Below are positions 36,967 to 45,672 of a stretch of DNA of 64,000 bases, one piece after another (the stretch's first letter is position 1; every line of letters starts with the position of its first letter). The position numbers and the translations under genes are program-made. This DNA comes from Bin80 sp965220365 (GTDB lineage: Bacteria; Bacteroidota; Rhodothermia; Rhodothermales; Bin80), in NCBI GenBank assembly GCA_965220365.1, contig OZ244823.1:2914001-2978000 (forward strand), in the 5' to 3' direction. Below the pieces are notes generated by a model. The model had not been told where the DNA came from and did no database searches. It saw only the letters and a list, made by a program, of their open reading frames with translations.

Positions 36967-39649
36967 CAATGCTTCCGTCAGCCCCTCCCCCGGCAGCCGC
37001 CAGGTCAACGATTACCCATCCATCTTTCTGTTCTATGTTGTCCTCCGTGTGCGTCACTGTGACCGTCTGGGCCGTATTCCAATCCGTGGAACTGAAGGTC
37101 AGCGTTAGAGAGGCAGGCTTAATAGTCACCGGTACGTAGGAGTTGGTGCGCACACTCAGTGTCACCGTGACGTTACCGGAGGGCGCCTCGGATAGCTTGA
37201 CCGTGAAACTCTCTGAGGTGCCCTCAGCAAAAGGATTTATTGTGGTCGCGCTCACTACCAGACCTATTTTGTCATTGTCCGTAAAGTAGAGGTCCACCTG
37301 TCCTTTGCTTCCGTCAGCCCCTCCCCCGGCAGCTGTTAACTCAACGATTACCCATCCATCCCCATCTACCGTGCTGTTATCGGTGTGCGTCACCGTGACC
37401 GTCTGGGCCGTATTCCAATCCGTGGAACTGAAGGTCAGCGTTAGAGAGGCAGGCTTAATAGTCACCGGTACGTGGGAGTCGGTGCGCTCACTCAGTGTCA
37501 CCGTGACGTTACCGGAGGGCGCCTCGGATAGCTTGACCGTGAAACTCTCTGAGGTGCCCTCAGCAAAAGGATTTATTATCTTTGGATTCACCACCAGCCC
37601 TGCCCCCGTCGTGGCACTGGCCACGTTCGAGGCCGGACCGGTTCCGACAGAGTTGATTGCGCTCACGCGGTAGTGCCGCGTCGTGCCGGGAGCCAGACCG
37701 GTGTGCGCGTAGGTCGTGGCGGTGCTGGTGGTGTTGCCTATCAGGTCCGTCCAGCTTGTGCCTGCATTCGAGGACACCTCGATCCGGTAGCCCGTGATGG
37801 CCGCGCCTCCGGTGTTCGAAGGCGCCGTCCAGGACAGGTCGATCTGGGTTGCCCCGGATGCCGTCGCCCCCAGACCCGTGGGTGCCGACGGAGTGGGCAC
37901 GGCATCATTGTCCGTAAAGTAGAGGTCCACCTGTCCAATGCTTCCGTCAGCCCCTCCCCCGGCAGCCGCCAGGTCAACGGTTACCCATCCATCTTTCTGT
38001 TCTATGTTGTCCTCCGTGTGCGTCACCGTGACCGTCTGGGCCGTATTCCAATCCGTGGAACTGAAGGTCAGCGTTAGAGAGGCAGGCTTAATAGTCACCG
38101 GTACGTGGGAGTTGGTGCGCACACTCAGTGTCACCGTGACGTTACCGGAGGGCGCCTCGGATAGCTTAACCGTGAAACTCTCTGAGGTGCCCTCAGCAAA
38201 AGGACTTATTATCTCTGGATTCACCACCAGCCCTGCCCCCGTCGTGGCACTGGCCACGTTCGAGGCCGGACTGATTCCTCCAGAGTTGATTGCGCTCACG
38301 CGGTAATGCCGCGTCGTGCTGGGAGCCAGACCGGTGTGCGCGTAGGTCGTGGCGGTGCTGCCCGTATTGGCTTCCAGGTCCGTCCAGCTTGTGCCTGCAT
38401 TCGAGGACACCTCGATCCGGTAGCCCGTGATGGCCGCGCCTCCGATGTTTGAAGGCGCCGTCCAGGACAGGTCGATCTGGGTTTGCCCCGATGCCACTGC
38501 CCCCAGACCCGTGGGTGCCGACGGAGTGGCCACGGCATCATTGTCCGTAAACAAGAGGTTCACCTGTCCAATGCTTCCGTCAGCCCCTCCCCCGGCAGCC
38601 GCCAGGTCAACGGTTACCCATCCATCTTTCTGTTCTATGTTGTCCTCCGTGTGCGTCACCGTGACCGTCTGGGCCGTATTCCAATCCGTGGAACTGAAGG
38701 TCAGCGTTAGAGAGGCAGGCTTAATAGTCACCGGTACGTGGGAGTTGGTGCGCACACTCAGTGTCACCGTGACGTTACCGGAGGGCGCCTCGGATAGCTT
38801 GACCGTGAAACTCTCTGAGGTGCCCTCAGCAAAAGGACTTATTATCTCTGGATTCACCACCAGCCCTGCCCCCGTCGTGGCACTGGCCACGTTCGAGGCC
38901 GGACTGATTCCTCCAGAGTTGATTGCGCTCACGCGGTAATGCCGCGTCGTGCTGGGAGCCAGACCGGTGTGCGCGTAGGTCGTGGCGGTGCTGCCCGTAT
39001 TGGCTTCCAGGTTCGTCCAGCTTGTGCCTGCATTCGAGGACACCTCGATCCGGTAGCCCGTGATGGCCGCGCCTCCGATGTTTGAAGGCGCCGTCCAGGA
39101 CAGGTCGATCTGGGTTTGCCCCGATGCCACTGCCCCCAGACCCGTGGGTGCCGACGGAGTGGCCACGGCATCATTGTCCGTAAACAAGAGGTTCACCTGT
39201 CCAATGCTTCCGTCAGCCCCTCCCCCGGCAGCCGCCAGGTCAACGGTTACCCATCCATCTTTCTGTTCTATGTTGTCCTCCGTGTGCGTCACCGTGACCG
39301 TCTGGGCCGTATTCCAATCCGTGGAACTGAAGGTCAGCGTTAGAGAGGCAGGCTTAATAGTCACCGGTACGTGGGAGTTGGTGCGCACACTCAGTGTCAC
39401 CGTGACGTTACCGGAGGGCGCCTCGGATAGCTTGACCGTGAAACTCTCTGAGGTGCCCTCAGCAAAAGGATTTATTGTCTCTGGATTCACCACCAGCCCT
39501 GGCTTCCTTCCGTCCTCAAATACGGATAGCTCTGGGGTATAGGATCCAGTTCCATTCAACTCAACTGTGGGCATTTCAGTTGGACCTACATCGTGGCTGC
39601 TCCCACCGTGTACCGTAAATAATAAGCAAAAAATCAGGAGCACTATCAT
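36902..39649 (-). CDS. N-terminal part of the giant FN3/Calx-beta-like surface protein
   Basis: This reading of 915 residues starts with a short signal peptide (MIVLLIFCLLFTVHGGSSH). It continues with alternating Calx-beta-like domains (INPFAEGTSESFTVKLSE ... GQVDLYFTDND) and FN3 domains. Three composite units of 633 bp (211 residues) repeat exactly in register (the CCACCAGCCC landmark recurs at 37591, 38224, 38857 and 39490). At about 36966 it enters the inverted FN3 array one base out of the FN3 frame, reads serine/glycine-rich nonsense (SDGSSGSDGSGGSG) and stops at 36902. In the intact gene it would continue into the FN3 array and the C-terminal barrel (28233-32943). It lies 32 bp downstream of a protease gene on the same strand, so the two are probably co-transcribed. 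Confidence 0.75.
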   Translation of the reverse strand: MIVLLIFCLLFTVHGGSSHDVGPTEMPTVELNGTGSYTPELSVFEDGRKPGLVVNPETINPFAEGTSESFTVKLSEAPSGNVTVTLSVRTNSHVPVTIKPASLTLTFSSTDWNTAQTVTVTHTEDNIEQKDGWVTVDLAAAGGGADGSIGQVNLLFTDNDAVATPSAPTGLGAVASGQTQIDLSWTAPSNIGGAAITGYRIEVSSNAGTSWTNLEANTGSTATTYAHTGLAPSTTRHYRVSAINSGGISPASNVASATTGAGLVVNPEIISPFAEGTSESFTVKLSEAPSGNVTVTLSVRTNSHVPVTIKPASLTLTFSSTDWNTAQTVTVTHTEDNIEQKDGWVTVDLAAAGGGADGSIGQVNLLFTDNDAVATPSAPTGLGAVASGQTQIDLSWTAPSNIGGAAITGYRIEVSSNAGTSWTDLEANTGSTATTYAHTGLAPSTTRHYRVSAINSGGISPASNVASATTGAGLVVNPEIISPFAEGTSESFTVKLSEAPSGNVTVTLSVRTNSHVPVTIKPASLTLTFSSTDWNTAQTVTVTHTEDNIEQKDGWVTVDLAAAGGGADGSIGQVDLYFTDNDAVPTPSAPTGLGATASGATQIDLSWTAPSNTGGAAITGYRIEVSSNAGTSWTDLIGNTTSTATTYAHTGLAPGTTRHYRVSAINSVGTGPASNVASATTGAGLVVNPKIINPFAEGTSESFTVKLSEAPSGNVTVTLSERTDSHVPVTIKPASLTLTFSSTDWNTAQTVTVTHTDNSTVDGDGWVIVELTAAGGGADGSKGQVDLYFTDNDKIGLVVSATTINPFAEGTSESFTVKLSEAPSGNVTVTLSVRTNSYVPVTIKPASLTLTFSSTDWNTAQTVTVTHTEDNIEQKDGWVIVDLAAAGGGADGSIGSDGSSGSDGSGGSGIGANPD
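37591..39489 (-). repeat. Three tandem 633-bp Calx-beta/FN3 composite repeats
   Basis: Landmark sequences recur with an exact 633-bp period (211 codons), so length is conserved in frame. The units differ by only a few substitutions, for example IIGNTT versus LEANTG. The same module types occur in the two neighbouring protease genes. Confidence 0.88.
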
Positions 39650-39681
39650 GGTCAGCCTCCATTAAATTTGAAAACCCGTCC

Positions 39682-42600
39682 TTATCGTGCTTTGATCAGT
39701 TTGCCCTCTAGGATGGAGGTGACGGTGGGCGTGCGTGCGTGTATCCTGTACAGATAGACTCCAGACGCGAGGCGGTTCCCTTCAACCTGAAGTATCCCGG
39801 GCCCCCCTCCCCGCAAATCTGGGCCCACAGTAAGTACTTGACGACCGAGAAGATCGTGCACGTTCATGGTCACGACCGCTGGCTCCGGAAGGGTAAAGGA
39901 AATCGTCGTGCGGGCGCTGAACGGGTTGGGATGATTGCCATCCAGTCTCAACGTGTACTGCGGTGGAGTGTCGACGCTGGTCACGGTCTCCGTTGTGGCA
40001 CTGGCTACGTTCGAGGCCGGACTGGTGCCGACAGTGTTGATTGCGCTCACGCGGTAATGCCGCGTCGTGCCGGGAGCCAGACCGCTGTGCGCGTAGGTCG
40101 TGGCGGCGCTGCCCGTGTTGGCTTCCAGGTCCGTCCAGCTTGTGCCTGCATTCGAGGACACCTCAATCCGGTAGCCCGTGATGGCCGCACCTCCGGTGTT
40201 TGAAGGCGCCGTCCAGGACAGGTCGATCTGTGTTTGCCCCGATGCCGCTGCCCCCAGATCCGTCGGGGCCAGAGGAGCCGTCGCTGCACCATCATTGTCC
40301 GTAAAGTAGAGATTCACCTGTCTAATGCTTCCGTCAGTCCCTCCCCCGGAAGCCGCCAAGTCAACGATTACCCATCCATTCCCATCTGCTGTACTGTTAT
40401 CGGTGTGCGTCACCGTGACCGTCTGGGCCGTATTCCAATCCGTGGAGCTGAAGATCAGCGTTAGAGAGGCAGGCTTAATGGTCACCGGTACGTGGGAGTT
40501 GGTGCGCACACTCAGTGTCACCGTGACGTCACCGGAGGGCGCCTCGGATAGCTTGACCGTGAAACTCTCTGAGGTGCCTTCAGCAAAAGGATTTATTGTG
40601 GTCGCGCTCACTACCAGACCTATTTTATCATTGTCCGTAAAGTAGAGGTCTACCTGTCCTTTGCTTCCGTCAGCCCCTCCCCCCGCAGCTGTTAACTCAA
40701 CGATTACCCATCCATCCCCATCTACCGTGCTGTTATCGGTGTGCGTCACCGTGAACATCTGGGGCGTATTCCAATCCGTGGAGCTGAAGGTCAGCGTTAG
40801 AGAGGCAGGCTTAATAGTCACCGGTACGTGGGAGTCGGTGCGCTCACTCAGTGTCACCGTGACGTTACCGGAGGGCGCCTCGGATAGCTTGACCGTGAAA
40901 CTCTCTGAGGTGCCCTCAGCAAAAGGATTTACTATATCTGGATTCACCACCAGCCCTACCCCCTTTTTCGTCGTGGCACTGGCCATGTTCGAGGCCGGAC
41001 CGGTACCGGCAGTGTTGATTGCGCTCACGCGGTAGTGCCGCGTCGTGCCGGGAGCCAGACCGGTGTGCGCGTAGGTCGTGGCCGTGGTGGTGGTGTTGCC
41101 TACCAGGTCCGTCCAGCTTGTGCCTGCATTTGAGGACACCTCGATCCGGTAGCCCGTGATGGCCGCGCCTCCGGTGTTCGAAGGCGCCGTCCAGGACAGG
41201 TCGATCTGGGTTGCCCCGGATGCCGTCGCGGTCAGTCCGCTCGGCGCCGACGGAGCCGTGACGGTCGTAGGTCCCTCGTTATTCATAAGGCGCAGCAACT
41301 CGACAGCCTCGCGTGCCCCCGTCTGCAGGTCTGAAAGAGTCTCGCCCGTCAGGATTGCAAATGCTACGGTGGTGTCCGCGCCTGCTGGAATGTCGTAGGG
41401 CCCTGCGGAAACCATTTGCGCCCAGTTGTTTTGGTTTCCTTCGTCAGGTGCGTTGACTCCCCCGCTCAGACCATCCCACAACTGGTGAGGAGAACTGAGT
41501 GCGTTGGCTTCGACCCAGTTGTAAGACCGGGAATGAACATTGGCCCCTGGGGTGATTACTTTCAATCCGGCCACGAGGTCTCTTCCGCCTCCATCGTTGA
41601 ATTTCGTGTACGTGATTCCCTCCTGGGCATCAATCGCTACGGTGTTTAGCCACCATTCTCCGAGATCCCAGTCAAAGAACAGCCCCACATGAAGGTTGTC
41701 TATGGAGGCATCTGTGGGATTGTGTAGTGTGTACCGGACAATAGCCACGTTTTGGAATCGAGGGTTTGTGTCCGTGAATGTCTCCTGCAGGATGTCCACA
41801 CCTAGGCGCACTGAGGCTTTGATTTCTTTCAGTCGGATACGGCTGAGTTGCTGTCCTAGCGCAGGGGTGTACATCTCCATGGGACCATTTGGCTCGAAGT
41901 TGCGGTTTTGCTCGAATCCGGCCTTTACTTCCAAAACCGATCCAGATACCCGTCCTGTGCCAGTTCCGATTGCCAGCCCCGCCTCCTCCACCGCCTCGAA
42001 TCCGTTTGGCCCCGCTTTAAATCCCTGACCGGTTCTTCCAGGGTAATCTTCGGTGCTCATATATGCTATGTCGACGTACCCGAAATTGCCTTCCTGTGTG
42101 ACGTCAAAGGACATGAAGTTGGTCCGATGGGTGACGAGTTCGGTGTCATTGGTGATCAGCCTCACGGCGTCTCCCCCGCTGACCACATCTCCTATTCCTG
42201 ATGGGAGCAGGGGGCGGATGCGGGGTTCAATGAAGGTCCGGTGGCGATAGGGAGCGGTCGCACGGGGACGGAAGGAGAACTGCACTTCCACGCTCTCTCC
42301 GTTACCTAACGGACCGGTCGTGACAGAACTGCCTGACACCATGTCGAAGTACGGGCCGTTGGGAGTCCAGTCAATCATGTATCCGTTAACTGCCGCCAAG
42401 TAGTTTGTGATTGTGGCATTCACCGTCACCAACTCTCCCACAGCGATATATCCGTCCCCTGACGCATCGATGGCTGTCCAGTCAGTCAATCGAGCACTAA
42501 CGGCGTCCCTTTCGGTGACCGCCTTGTAAGCGTCTATTGCGCCGCGTCCCAAGAGACCGGCATACGTGGGGGGGTTGCTGGCATCAATGTTGGTGGCGGT

Positions 42601-43890
42601 GGCGCGCAGCTGCTCCCGCACCTGCTCAGCACTAAAATCCGGGTACGCGGTTTTTACCAAGGCTGCAACCCCGGCAACCAGCGGGACAGCATACGAAGTT
42701 CCGTTGGCACTCCCGTATCTGTCGCCGGTGTCGGTGGCTGTAACCGACCTGCCTGCCATGCAGACATCTATGGTGTAGCCATAGTTGTAGTAATTCCGAT
42801 CTGTGAAGTACTCCGTGCCACAAACGCTGAGCGTCTCTGGTAGCCCGGCGGAATACCAGAGAAAATAGTCCATGTGTATTCTCTCATTGCCGGCCGAAGC
42901 AATGACCAGCATCCCCATCTCTGTAACGGCTTTTGTGATGTCCGCTTCCGTCTGTGAAAAGATGTGGCTGGAATAACTGGCGGTAGCGATGTCGGCCCCA
43001 TTCGCCGCTGCGTACAGGAGCCCCTCCAGATGGGAACAGAAGTTATCTGAATCTGGACACGCCGTGTTGATCGGCATGAACTTGGCATTCCAGCTGGTGC
43101 CGGCAAGTCCTTTTCCGTTGTTTGCTACGGCGGCTGCGACCCCCGCAACGGACGTCCCATGCCGGCCCGTAAATCCTGAGCCTGTAGGATCGCCCGTGCC
43201 ATCCCGAAAATTCCAGCCGTGCACATCGTCTACGTACCCGTTCCGATCATCGTCCACGCCGTTGCCGGCAATTTCACCGGGGTTGGTCCACACATTGGCT
43301 CTTAGGTCTTCATGACGCCAGTCTGTCCCTCCGTCAACGATCGCGATCACCACATCTCCATCTTCCCCTTTGACGTGATCCCATGCCTCGGTTATTCGAA
43401 GTCTCCGCATGTACCATATATCTTGAAAGAGCGGATCGTTGGGGGTTGCCAGCATCCCCCGTGTCTCCGTGGCTTCGGTGAGCCGACTGCTTGGGGAATC
43501 CCCTCTGAGAAGTCCCGTTGGTGATGCCGGGAAAATAGGTTCCGCGTAAATGACGCCGGGCTGACTGGCCATGATTTCTGCTGCCTCCTGCGGGGAGATG
43601 TCGGCACCGTACTGCACACGATGTATTCGGTGCAGGTCCAGCACGCTGGAGGGCAATTGGCGTTTGGCCATGAACATCTCAATTGACGGGAAGGCCGGTT
43701 GCGTGCGCTGAACGTCTAGCAAGCCTGATAGGTCGGGTGACGCGCCCTGCTCATACTTGACGTACAAAACTCCGGGGATCGGGTCTTCAAATAGGTGCCG
43801 CTGCTCGGACTGTGCAATGGCCGACATAGAACTCCCAAAGGCAAGGGCAATAGCCCACAGCAAGAGTAACAACCGGGCGTTTTTCATCAT
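39682..43890 (-). CDS. Secreted subtilisin-like (S8) protease with FN3/Calx-beta modules and T9SS sorting domain, copy 1
   Basis: About 1402 residues from the ATG at 43890 (MMKNARLLLLLWAIALAFGS, a signal peptide). A longer in-frame start at 43977 would add 29 residues in front of the signal and is rejected. A propeptide-like region (VLYVKYEQG...) is followed by the S8 catalytic domain with Asp186 (IAIVDGGTDWRHEDL), His244 (GRHGTSVAG), the oxyanion Asn335 (ASAGNE) and Ser399 (NGTSYAVPLVAG). Then come a beta-rich region, FN3 and Calx-beta-like modules matching those of the adjacent surface protein, and a C-terminal T9SS-type sorting domain (HPNPFSARTTISFTLPEP ... VHDLLGRQVL ... ending KLIKAR). 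All catalytic residues are present, so activity is expected at the cell surface or outside. It is followed by the surface-protein gene. Confidence 0.92.
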   Translation of the reverse strand: MMKNARLLLLLWAIALAFGSSMSAIAQSEQRHLFEDPIPGVLYVKYEQGASPDLSGLLDVQRTQPAFPSIEMFMAKRQLPSSVLDLHRIHRVQYGADISPQEAAEIMASQPGVIYAEPIFPASPTGLLRGDSPSSRLTEATETRGMLATPNDPLFQDIWYMRRLRITEAWDHVKGEDGDVVIAIVDGGTDWRHEDLRANVWTNPGEIAGNGVDDDRNGYVDDVHGWNFRDGTGDPTGSGFTGRHGTSVAGVAAAVANNGKGLAGTSWNAKFMPINTACPDSDNFCSHLEGLLYAAANGADIATASYSSHIFSQTEADITKAVTEMGMLVIASAGNERIHMDYFLWYSAGLPETLSVCGTEYFTDRNYYNYGYTIDVCMAGRSVTATDTGDRYGSANGTSYAVPLVAGVAALVKTAYPDFSAEQVREQLRATATNIDASNPPTYAGLLGRGAIDAYKAVTERDAVSARLTDWTAIDASGDGYIAVGELVTVNATITNYLAAVNGYMIDWTPNGPYFDMVSGSSVTTGPLGNGESVEVQFSFRPRATAPYRHRTFIEPRIRPLLPSGIGDVVSGGDAVRLITNDTELVTHRTNFMSFDVTQEGNFGYVDIAYMSTEDYPGRTGQGFKAGPNGFEAVEEAGLAIGTGTGRVSGSVLEVKAGFEQNRNFEPNGPMEMYTPALGQQLSRIRLKEIKASVRLGVDILQETFTDTNPRFQNVAIVRYTLHNPTDASIDNLHVGLFFDWDLGEWWLNTVAIDAQEGITYTKFNDGGGRDLVAGLKVITPGANVHSRSYNWVEANALSSPHQLWDGLSGGVNAPDEGNQNNWAQMVSAGPYDIPAGADTTVAFAILTGETLSDLQTGAREAVELLRLMNNEGPTTVTAPSAPSGLTATASGATQIDLSWTAPSNTGGAAITGYRIEVSSNAGTSWTDLVGNTTTTATTYAHTGLAPGTTRHYRVSAINTAGTGPASNMASATTKKGVGLVVNPDIVNPFAEGTSESFTVKLSEAPSGNVTVTLSERTDSHVPVTIKPASLTLTFSSTDWNTPQMFTVTHTDNSTVDGDGWVIVELTAAGGGADGSKGQVDLYFTDNDKIGLVVSATTINPFAEGTSESFTVKLSEAPSGDVTVTLSVRTNSHVPVTIKPASLTLIFSSTDWNTAQTVTVTHTDNSTADGNGWVIVDLAASGGGTDGSIRQVNLYFTDNDGAATAPLAPTDLGAAASGQTQIDLSWTAPSNTGGAAITGYRIEVSSNAGTSWTDLEANTGSAATTYAHSGLAPGTTRHYRVSAINTVGTSPASNVASATTETVTSVDTPPQYTLRLDGNHPNPFSARTTISFTLPEPAVVTMNVHDLLGRQVLTVGPDLRGGGPGILQVEGNRLASGVYLYRIHARTPTVTSILEGKLIKAR

Positions 43891-43944
43891 GGCAAGATAT
43901 AGGGTGGGACATGTCGCAATGATACGATACAGAAAACTGAAAAA

Positions 43945-43978
43945 CTTGCAAAATCCCCTATTTCGAGAGTTTTGCAAG
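43945..43978 (+). other. Inverted repeat at the left side of IS110 (possible guide-RNA region)
   Basis: A perfect 9-bp inverted repeat (CTTGCAAAA at 43945-43953, TTTTGCAAG at 43970-43978) lies just beyond the point (about 43938) where homology to the region upstream of protease copy 2 ends. It is therefore probably inside or at the edge of the IS110 element. Some IS110 elements transcribe a bridge RNA from the non-coding part before the transposase. Assignment here is inference. Confidence 0.35.
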
Positions 43979-44047
43979 ATATCATAGCATTGAAGGTTCC
44001 ATCGCCGGGCCTTATCCTACAGGTATTTAACCAGACTCTGAATTGCT

Positions 44048-45175
44048 ATGCTACTTCAACAACCCACCCCTGCAGGTCCGCGTTACTTTGTTGGACTGGA
44101 TGTTCATCGAGACACGATCGCATCGTGCGTTTATGATGCAACGCTGCGTCGCGTGTGCGAAGAGAGGGAGTTTTCCACAAAAACCCCGAAGCATCTCTCA
44201 CGTATGGTGAACTCATTGCGCTCAAGCTACGGCGAGTTTCGTTGTTGTTACGAAGCGTCTTTTAGCGGAACTGCGGTGTACGATGCGCTGACTGCACTGG
44301 GCGTTGATTGTGCGATCATTGCTCCGGGTTCGATTCCCCGGCGCCATGGAGATCGCATTAAAACGGATCGGCGTGATGCCAGGAAGCTGGCCGAGTACTT
44401 TGCGGCGGGGCTTTTGACCGAGTGTTTTGCTCCAGATCAGGAGTTGATCTCTGCGCGCTCTCTGGTACGCAGTCGCGCGGCCCAGATGAAAAACCTCCAC
44501 CGATCCAAAATGCATGTCATTCACTTTTTGCATGCTCGCGGACACACCTATCGCGATGGCAAACATTACTGGACGAAAAAGTTTATGGTCTGGATCAACA
44601 ACATTCAGCTGGATCAGCCTAGCGATGAGTATGTGTTGCGGGGAGACTTGGCCGACATTGTCTACATTGGGGCACGGATTCATGACTTGGAACACTAGGC
44701 GGTGTCCGAGTTCCCCCGGTTCCAAGAGTCGGTTCAGACCCTGGAGGCATTTCGAGGCATTGGACGGATGACGGCCATGCAACTGATCTGCGAGATCGGT
44801 GACTTTCGGCGATTTGAACGCCCCACCGCCCTGATGGCCTATCTGGGACTGGTTCCCTCGCAGCATTCCTCTGGAAAGACCATTCGGACCGGCTCCATCA
44901 CGAAGACCGGAAATACGCAGGTACGGAAGGCTTTGGTCGGGGCAGCCTGGAAATACACCTACGCTCCCCGGATTAGCACGGCCCTTGCAGAACGACAAAA
45001 GCACTGCAGTGCACAAACCGTGGCCATTCGTCAACGGGCGCAGAAACGTTTGTACAAACGCTACAAAGCCCTGTCCAAACGAAAACCGCCAAAGGTGGTC
45101 GTGATCGCCTTGGCACGCGAACTGGTCGGGTTTCTGTGGGAGACGATGCAACCACGATCCGTTCAAACTGCATGA
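44048..45175 (+). pseudogene. IS110-family DEDD transposase with one in-frame amber codon
   Basis: Two open frames, 44048-44698 and 44702-45175, are in the same frame and are separated by a single TAG at 44696-44698 (before it RIHDLEH, after it AVSEFPRF). Together they make a 375-codon IS110-type protein. The N-terminal DEDD domain shows VGLDVHRDTIASC, CYEASFSG and KTDRRDARKLAEYF. The C-terminal transposase_20 domain shows LEAFRGIGRMTAMQLICEIGDF and a serine/glycine-rich GLVPSQHSSGKTIR ... GNTQVRKALVGAAW. IS110 elements lack terminal inverted repeats. A 10-bp match TTTGCAAGAT at 43971-43980 and 45267-45276 may mark the two ends. It sits between the two protease/surface-protein copies and is likely inactive unless the amber codon is suppressed. 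Confidence 0.85.
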
Positions 45176-45192
45176 ACCAGATCAACGACAAT

Positions 45193-45389
45193 ATACCCAC
45201 GGGGAAGGGAGTCCGAGCGGAGATGGAGAGCCCATAATTTTCGGTAGCGGTTTCCGCGAGCCCGAGTTTGCAAGATCATGGCAGCTCCGACGAATTCAAT
45301 ATCACAAGCATTATGGCAGATTGCCTAGCATGCGTATACCAGATTGATCCGCCGTCGTATTTGCTCAGGAGTCCCTTCCCCGTGGGTAT
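45193..45389. repeat. 21-bp inverted repeat pair enclosing about 200 bp
   Basis: ATACCCACGGGGAAGGGA plus GTC at 45193-45213 is matched in reverse complement at 45369-45389 with one mismatch out of 21. The enclosed 155 bp have no gene of their own and no clear flanking duplication. It could be a small non-autonomous element or the structured right end of IS110. Confidence 0.55.
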
Positions 45390-45641
45390 CTGTTCGGAAA
45401 CATACAAAATGTAACCCAAAAAAATATCGCCCCGAAGGGGAACCTTCAATTCTATACCAGAGGCTCTTCTCTCTGGATTCACCACCAGCCCTGGCTTCCT
45501 TTCGTCCTCAAATACGGATGGCTCTGGGGTATAGGATCCAGTTACATTCAACTCAACTGTAGGCGTTTCAGTTGGACCTACATCGTGGCTGCTCCCACCG
45601 TGTACCGTAGATAATAAGCAAAAAATCAAGAGCACTATCAT
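45276..45641 (-). pseudogene. Truncated second copy of the FN3/Calx-beta surface-protein gene
   Basis: The first 55-57 residues (MIVLLIFCLLSTVHGG to KPGLVVNPE) match the start of the gene at 39649 almost exactly, including the spacing after the upstream protease gene. From about 45470 homology stops, and the frame reads unrelated sequence (RRASGIELKVPLRG...) to a stop at 45276. The break coincides with the region around the IS110 element, so an insertion or IS-linked deletion removed the rest. What remains is an exported peptide of about 120 residues at most, unlikely to be functional. Confidence 0.75.
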
Positions 45642-45672
45642 GGTCAGCCCCATTAAATTTGAAAATCCATCC

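Noticed and set aside
44222..45166. 314-codon minus-strand frame across IS110
   Set aside because: Antisense to the IS110 transposase; staying open across the amber codon is a strand effect, and it has no motif.
24896..45175. Genome-wide recoding of TAG as an amino acid
   Set aside because: TAG serves as the terminal stop of several normal-length housekeeping genes in this window (GH3-family gene, lpdA, the GAF-containing gene).
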